A stretch of DNA of 47,985 bases, taken from an uncultured Pseudanabaenaceae cyanobacterium (GTDB lineage Bacteria; Cyanobacteriota; Cyanobacteriia; PCC-9006; JAAUQQ01). Shown piece after piece: positions 43,600 to 47,985 of this stretch; position 1 is the first letter of the stretch; every line of letters begins with the position of its first letter. Made by a program: the position numbers and the translations under genes. Location: contig CALLAT010000017.1 in assembly GCA_938002085.1 (NCBI GenBank), positions 1 through 47,985 of the forward strand, written 5' to 3'. The notes below the pieces were generated by a model. That model had not been told where the DNA came from. It worked only from the letters and a program-made list of their open reading frames with translations, and searched no databases.

Positions 43600-45138
43600 A
43601 TGAATGGTTTAGAAACTCGATTGTTCTGTCGTCTTGATGGCTTGAGTGCCGCTGCTCGAGAACAGCAGCGCCTCTTCACTGTCGCTGAATTAGGCTTACT
43701 CGAAACAGATAGTATCCCTGTATTTGAAGAGGCATCCCAAACGGCAGCTCAGTTTCTAGGAGCTCCAGTTTGCTGGATGAGTGTTCTCGACCGAGATACC
43801 CTTTGGCTCAAAGCCTCCATTGGGCTTTCTAAGTTGGGGCTAATGAATGACCTGGCTAAAACTCGCCGCATGGCTCGGGAAGATTCATTTGATACTCACG
43901 TTGTAGATAGCCAACAAGTCCTAGCCCTCAGCGATGCTGCCTTACATCCTGCTTTCTCCCAGACTGCACTTGTCCAGCAATTTGGCATTCGAGCTTATTT
44001 AGGCGCTCCCCTCGTCGTTTCCGGAGGGCACTGTTTAGGAACCCTCGCAATCCTCCATTCTGAACCTCGGGAATTTACGGAGAAAGATATTCAGTCCCTT
44101 GAGCTCGTTGCTCGCTGGTGCGTGAGTGAATTTGAACGGGATCAGGCGATCGCCAACAATGCTGCTAGTAGCAAAGCCAATCAACCGGGGCTTTCCAATG
44201 GCGACGCTGCCATCACTTCCACCGCCTCTAACAATTCCCTCAGCTTCCAGGGTCAACAGACGACTTCCGGTTCTTCGGTCACATCCCAACAGGACGATCC
44301 CAGCCCCTTACGGCTGAAACTAGTCGGCCAACTGACTCAGCAGCTACGGGCCCCCCTCACGGCAGTCCTCGGCATGGCAGGAATGCTCAGCCGTGAGATT
44401 TACGGCCCTCTCACCGACAAACAGCGTGAGTATTTAGAAGTGATTCAGCGTAGCGGACAGACTCTGCTGTCACTAATCCAGGAAATCATGGACCTGGCAG
44501 CCCTGGACAATGATCAAAGCGGGCTCAACCTTACCCCAGTAGATATCGAGCTGCTCTCTCAAAAGGTGTTGCACTCCCTCACGCCCATGGGAAACCAACA
44601 CGATCTGCAACTGCAATGCTCTGTTGAACCTGGTAAGCGCGTTTGGCGCCTAGACAAGGATAAGCTCCGCCAAATGCTTTACCACTTGGTATTCAGCATT
44701 ATTCAATCGGCCAATGGAGGGAGCGTAATCAAGCTTCACATCTCCCGCAAAGCAGATAAATTACAACTTTCCCTTTGGGTCTCCCACCCATGGCTAGGCG
44801 AAGGACTTCCTCCGAACAATGAAGGCGAGAATCTAGCAGTTCTTCCTGTGAGCACAAGCGAGCTCAGTGCCTCCTTCGGAGAATCAGATTCTGGCGGCGT
44901 AGCGACTGTTCAGCGGCTACTAGGTGAACTCGCGACCCCTCTCAATAGCGATAACCTCAACGAGCTTCTCCAAGCCACGAGTGCAGAGCGTCCTGAGAAC
45001 CTTCGTTTATTACTCAGTCGTCATCTTGCAGAAATTCAAGGTGGTCAACTCTTTGTTCAGAGTTCAAAGGAATCAGGCTACCGCTACATTGCTCTCCTCC
45101 CCATCAGCAACTTTACAGAAGATAGCAACAGCCTCTAA
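43600..45138 (+). CDS. GAF-domain pseudo-histidine kinase
   Basis: A 512-residue soluble protein. A GAF domain (about 30-185) includes TAAQFLGAPVCWMSVLDRDT and AYLGAPLVVSGGHCLGTLAI. A Ser/Gln-rich linker (190-235) leads to a HisKA-like helix pair, LTQQLRAPLTAVLGMAGML, in which Gln247 occupies the phospho-acceptor His position (canonical SHELRTP). The C-terminal ATPase-like region keeps the overall length but lacks a clear N box and the DxGxG motif (it reads VSHPWLGEGLP). It most likely senses a signal through GAF and acts as a non-phosphorylating partner of another kinase. It is monocistronic, with a strong terminator. Confidence 0.82.
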   Translation: MNGLETRLFCRLDGLSAAAREQQRLFTVAELGLLETDSIPVFEEASQTAAQFLGAPVCWMSVLDRDTLWLKASIGLSKLGLMNDLAKTRRMAREDSFDTHVVDSQQVLALSDAALHPAFSQTALVQQFGIRAYLGAPLVVSGGHCLGTLAILHSEPREFTEKDIQSLELVARWCVSEFERDQAIANNAASSKANQPGLSNGDAAITSTASNNSLSFQGQQTTSGSSVTSQQDDPSPLRLKLVGQLTQQLRAPLTAVLGMAGMLSREIYGPLTDKQREYLEVIQRSGQTLLSLIQEIMDLAALDNDQSGLNLTPVDIELLSQKVLHSLTPMGNQHDLQLQCSVEPGKRVWRLDKDKLRQMLYHLVFSIIQSANGGSVIKLHISRKADKLQLSLWVSHPWLGEGLPPNNEGENLAVLPVSTSELSASFGESDSGGVATVQRLLGELATPLNSDNLNELLQATSAERPENLRLLLSRHLAEIQGGQLFVQSSKESGYRYIALLPISNFTEDSNSL

Positions 45139-45163
45139 AGACTGCACGCCAACAAACTCAAAA

Positions 45164-45214
45164 GGCAAATCTGAAGCGCCCTCTCTTCAAACGAGAGGGC
45201 GCTTCAGATTTGCC
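45164..45214 (+). terminator. 22-bp terminator after the GAF pseudo-kinase
   Basis: 45164-45185 pairs without mismatch with 45193-45214 around TTCAAAC; the core is GAAGCGCCCTCTC. It lies 25 bp after the stop. AAAT/ATTT at the base gives a short U-tract in both directions. Confidence 0.85.
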
Positions 45215-45369
45215 AAGAAGAATACACCTGGGACTCTTATTTTAAGAACATCGGCTACTCAAGGTTTGCAAAATAATTAGGTGCTTAAACTGGCTTATCG
45301 CCACACCGAACTTACATCTGGACTCTAAGAGCACCCCCCTCAAAGGAGAGTCAAGCATCTCAATATCAC

Positions 45370-46236
45370 CTATACCCCAACTCCTCGAACGATCTCAACA
45401 CCATTCTGCACCAATACAACTTGAGGCTCTGCAGCCGTAGTCTCAATCCGGCGGAGCTCTACTTGTCCCCCCGCTAAACGAGCCCCCTCTTGGACAGTTC
45501 GGCTCAATCTCCCTTCTCCTTCGTTGACAATGACTGCAACCTGATCACCCAGCTGCACCACACCTTTAATTTCTACAGCTTCGGCTAAAGCCGTAGGAGA
45601 GATTTCTTGAGGAGCCATTGCTACAGGAGAGACCACAGGAGGCAATTCACTAGGAGCAGGAAGCACTAACTGAGGGTCAGGCGCAACAGCAATCTCAGCA
45701 AGTTCTTGAGGAACCACCACAACGGGGGTAGATGGGCTTAGTTCCATCGGCACGACCAACGCACCTGGCTGCAAAGAAGCCCCAGGTTCTGGCCCCAAAC
45801 CAACGTTAGGAACAGGCGGCAACGAAGTTGAGGTCTGAGCAGGAACAAAACGCACTTCAAACTCCGGTTGCTCTGCCAACGCAAATGGATTGTCTCGCCC
45901 CGTCTGAAGAGAAGCAAGAACAGAAGACTTTCGGACTGTCGGGATAGCGATGGTCTGTTCAAATGATTGACCAGTCACATCATTTTGAACAGACTTAGGA
46001 AATGAAGAATTGACTGGAGAAACAAACCCTTCAAGTTTGTCAGCAGAAGTTCCAGTTTCCTTACGAGTATTGGGAAGTGACTGACCAACTGCTACAGAGG
46101 GATTGACACTCGGGGTGATTTCCGTACCAACATGCTGAGCAGATAAATCACCATCATCAACAGCACTCTTCTGAGAGCCACAGCCAACAATCAATGATGC
46201 GATCGTAAGGCAGATGAGCAGCTGAGCGCTTTTCAT
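45370..46236 (-). CDS. Lipoprotein with PilP-like C-terminal domain
   Basis: A 288-residue lipoprotein with signal MKSAQLLICLTIASLIVGC, where the final Cys is the lipidation site. A long Pro/Val/Ser-rich linker follows. The C-terminal ~75 residues (EIKGVVQLGDQVAVIVNEGE, then RTVQEGARLAGGQVELRRIE) show the short beta-sandwich pattern of type IV pilus PilP/PulC-HR proteins: a G-V-V-x-x-G-D...A-V-I-V core and an EG-x-x-L turn. A role in the pilus alignment complex is therefore possible, though pilM/N/O are not adjacent. It has an AAGGA Shine-Dalgarno 6 nt before the ATG. Confidence 0.72.
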   Translation of the reverse strand: MKSAQLLICLTIASLIVGCGSQKSAVDDGDLSAQHVGTEITPSVNPSVAVGQSLPNTRKETGTSADKLEGFVSPVNSSFPKSVQNDVTGQSFEQTIAIPTVRKSSVLASLQTGRDNPFALAEQPEFEVRFVPAQTSTSLPPVPNVGLGPEPGASLQPGALVVPMELSPSTPVVVVPQELAEIAVAPDPQLVLPAPSELPPVVSPVAMAPQEISPTALAEAVEIKGVVQLGDQVAVIVNEGEGRLSRTVQEGARLAGGQVELRRIETTAAEPQVVLVQNGVEIVRGVGV

Positions 46237-46566
46237 AGGAATCCTTTTTCTGAGCAGTGTGCTGGAATGTCCAAACTTGAAGTCAGCCTAAGAAGAAAAT
46301 CCTTAGTCTTAAGAGCTTCAACAATATTCGGTCGAGATTCTAGCAGATAATTCTAGAATTGCGGAATAAAGTCGAGAAGGTAAGCTTTCGAACCAGAACA
46401 GTAACTGACAGAGAAAATGCAAACATGCCTCATGCCGCAGACAATACAGCCTATGGCAAAGCAGTAGCATCCAATCAATTCAAACTGCTCAATAACCTGA
46501 CAAGAGCCCGAAGTTCATGTCATTTTGCACAAACGATAGAACGAAGTGAGTCAGAGCGAAACACAG
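46237..46566. other. Intergenic region, no gene seen
   Basis: The 330 bp upstream of the lipoprotein gene are moderately AT-rich. A 78-codon frame (46359-46595, plus) overlaps the end of the next gene and has no coding character. I see no repeat or RNA gene. Confidence 0.4.
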
Positions 46567-46782
46567 CTAAACAGCCATTTTCCGCAAAGCCTTAGCCTGC
46601 TCCAGCTGAATCCACAAAGAATCTGCTTCAGCTTGAATGTATAGATATTCTGCCTGATGGTTTGCTTTGTACAATTGTTTTAGACGATCAATGAACTCAC
46701 GTTGATTAACACTTAAGTTCTGCACGGAATTAGAAGACGCACTTCCTCTTGACAAAGGAGTCTCCAAAGTTTGACTCGTCAT
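46567..46782 (-). CDS. Small conserved-looking protein
   Basis: A 71-residue protein with a disordered Ser/Asn-rich N terminus and a helical C-terminal half, REFIDRLKQLYKANHQAEYL, then YIQAEADSLWIQLEQAKALR. The composition is clearly coding, and I believe similar short proteins occur widely in cyanobacteria, but no function is known to me. It is isolated, with AT-rich flanks. Confidence 0.65.
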   Translation of the reverse strand: MTSQTLETPLSRGSASSNSVQNLSVNQREFIDRLKQLYKANHQAEYLYIQAEADSLWIQLEQAKALRKMAV

Positions 46783-47090
46783 AACTCTAATAGCAGTAGA
46801 TATCTACTCACGACAGTTGACAGCCGCTATGCTACCCCATTTAGCTAAATTGGCGTTTTAAATCGCCATCAAAATAAAGATATATATCTAACCAATTTAA
46901 ACCAAAACAAGGCATTCATAAATCCCCACATATCCTCTCAACTCAAGCTCCATCATCCCAAGCATTTAAACACAGAGCAAAATGACTCATCAATGAGAGC
47001 ATAAAATCAAGAGGAGAAAAGCCAACCTGCTCAATCTCATGTCAGCATAGAGAGCGCAATGTAGCAGCTCTGGCTTAATTTAGTAACATC
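46783..47090. other. AT-rich divergent promoter region
   Basis: The 308 bp between the small protein gene (minus) and cysE (plus) are strongly AT-rich and should contain both promoters. No ORF, hairpin or repeat stands out. Confidence 0.45.
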
Positions 47091-47849
47091 GTGTTGAAAA
47101 CCGTTTTAGCAGACTTTCAAATCATCTTTGAGCGTGATCCTGCAGCTAGGAGTTGGCTAGAGGTCATTTTATGTTATCCAGGCTTACATGCACTCTTATT
47201 ACATCGTCTAGCAAACAAGCTCTACAAATCAGGACTCCCCCTAATTCCTAGAGTAATATCGCAAATAGCAAGGTTCTTCACCGGTATCGAAATTCACCCG
47301 GGTGCAAGCATTGGTAAAGGGGTATTTATTGACCACGGCACGGGGGTCGTTGTAGGCGAGACGGCCATAGTTGGCAACTACAGCCTCATTTACCAAGGCG
47401 TCACCCTAGGAGGCACTGGGAAAGAGAGTGGTAAACGCCACCCAAGCCTAGGGGAGAATGTAGTTGTAGGTGCAGGAGCGAAAGTATTAGGCAACATTAA
47501 CATCAGCGAGAACGTTCGTATTGGAGCTGGTTCCGTTGTTCTTCGGGATGTTCCATCAGATTGCACAGTTGTAGGCATACCTGGACGAATTGTTTACAGA
47601 GCTGGCAGTAAAGTTGAGCCTTTAGACCATGCCAAATTACCTGACTCAGAAGCTCAAGTCATTCGTATGTTATTGGACCGTATAGAGAATCTAGAAACCC
47701 AGCTGAAGACTCTACAGCAGATAGATCAAAGCACTGAAGAAAAGAAAGCAACAATGAAAAGCAGCTACCCAGAACAGTTGCAACTTGAAGCTAGTTGCTC
47801 TTTAGAGAATAAAGAAATAGAAGAATTTTTAGGAGGTGCAGGAATATAA
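47091..47849 (+). CDS. cysE: Serine O-acetyltransferase
   Basis: A 252-residue CysE that acetylates serine with acetyl-CoA as the first step of cysteine synthesis. The N-terminal helices (FERDPAARSWLEVILCYPGL) and hexapeptide coil are typical, with IEIHPGASIGKGVFIDHGTG carrying the catalytic Asp-His. GVTLGGTGKESGKRHPSLGE is the CoA/serine loop. The start codon is GTG. The ~75 residues after GIPGRIVYRAG form a longer, charged tail (MLLDRIENLETQLKTLQ), probably coiled-coil, compared with short bacterial forms. The tail might alter association with cysteine synthase. Confidence 0.94.
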   Translation: MLKTVLADFQIIFERDPAARSWLEVILCYPGLHALLLHRLANKLYKSGLPLIPRVISQIARFFTGIEIHPGASIGKGVFIDHGTGVVVGETAIVGNYSLIYQGVTLGGTGKESGKRHPSLGENVVVGAGAKVLGNINISENVRIGAGSVVLRDVPSDCTVVGIPGRIVYRAGSKVEPLDHAKLPDSEAQVIRMLLDRIENLETQLKTLQQIDQSTEEKKATMKSSYPEQLQLEASCSLENKEIEEFLGGAGI

Positions 47850-47906
47850 GAAGAGAGCCTTCTCATTCAATTAATTAAACCGCCACCAACCAATAAAAAT
47901 ATTCAA

Positions 47907-47956
47907 TTATAAAGAAAGCTCCTTAATACTTAAGCACTAAGGAGCTTTCTTTATAA
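47907..47956 (+). terminator. Terminator after cysE
   Basis: TTATAAAGAAAGCTCCTT (47907-47924) pairs perfectly with 47939-47956 around a 14-nt loop. The right arm ends in a T-rich run, so it is an intrinsic terminator; it may also work in the reverse direction. Confidence 0.8.
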
Positions 47957-47985
47957 AGAGTTACCCTGGCATCGAGCTAGTTTCA

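Noticed and set aside
46359-46595. 78-codon frame on the plus strand
   Set aside because: It overlaps the 3' end of the more convincing 71-residue gene on the other strand and has no coding features.
1-47985. Prophage, CRISPR-Cas or toxin-antitoxin locus
   Set aside because: No integrase, capsid, Cas or paired toxin-antitoxin genes could be recognised anywhere in the window.

Overview
This window is chromosomal DNA from a cyanobacterium. The evidence is a psbY photosystem II gene too short for routine ORF calling, a CrtD-type carotenoid desaturase, a TIGR02652 protein (a family known from cyanobacteria), a GAF/kinase-like and ComFB repertoire typical of the phylum, and very frequent HIP1 octamers (GCGATCGC) both inside and between genes. 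Genus cannot be fixed from what is visible. Family assignments were made by reading motifs; no database search was run.

Layout. 0.1-3.3 kb: a GT39-like membrane glycosyltransferase (-) divergent from crtD (+, 3.5-5.1 kb). 5.3-7.6 kb: a repeat-rich single-pass membrane protein (-). 8.1-9.0 kb: tyrA (-). 9.5-13.6 kb: a pentapeptide-repeat protein, a DUF3862/BamE-like lipoprotein and a DinG-like protein whose helicase motifs are eroded. 14.5-16.7 kb: a large secreted acidic protein behind a 0.9 kb non-coding leader. 16.7-17.6 kb: hairpin-dense intergenic DNA. 17.6-20.3 kb: a degenerate AAA protein, a VOC protein and a TIGR02652 protein, all (-). 20.5-23.0 kb: gamma-carbonic-anhydrase-like protein, psbY, trmFO. 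23.2-31.8 kb: surface-polysaccharide genes (O-antigen ligase-like, sulfotransferase, Wzx-like flippase) enclosing a 1439-residue Calx-beta/sugar-dehydrogenase mosaic protein. 31.9-33.9 kb: two tandem ComFB paralogues. 34.5-37.8 kb: rnz, a SpoIID-like protein, a small membrane protein. 38.1-41.8 kb: a two-gene operon encoding a Cache-HAMP-cyclase-like receptor and an MscS channel with a cyclic-nucleotide-binding (CNB) domain. 42.0-47.9 kb: a membrane protein, a GAF pseudo-kinase, a PilP-like lipoprotein, a small conserved protein and cysE.

Two observations stand out. First, the cyclase-like/channel operon has co-degenerate active sites: both metal-binding aspartates of the cyclase domain are replaced (Asn542, Ser586) and the phosphate-binding arginine of the channel's CNB domain is replaced by Thr431. 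This suggests a receptor-channel pair that has abandoned canonical cAMP/cGMP signalling. Second, three copies of an approximately 130-bp miniature inverted-repeat element (9042-9172, 32967-33097, 41838-41966) carry matching terminal repeats and perfect 3-bp TNA target duplications (TTA, TGA, TAA), defining a MITE family probably mobilised by an IS5-type transposase. Several other proteins also lack catalytic residues: the AAA Walker B Glu, the DinG motifs I/II/VI and the kinase H-box His.
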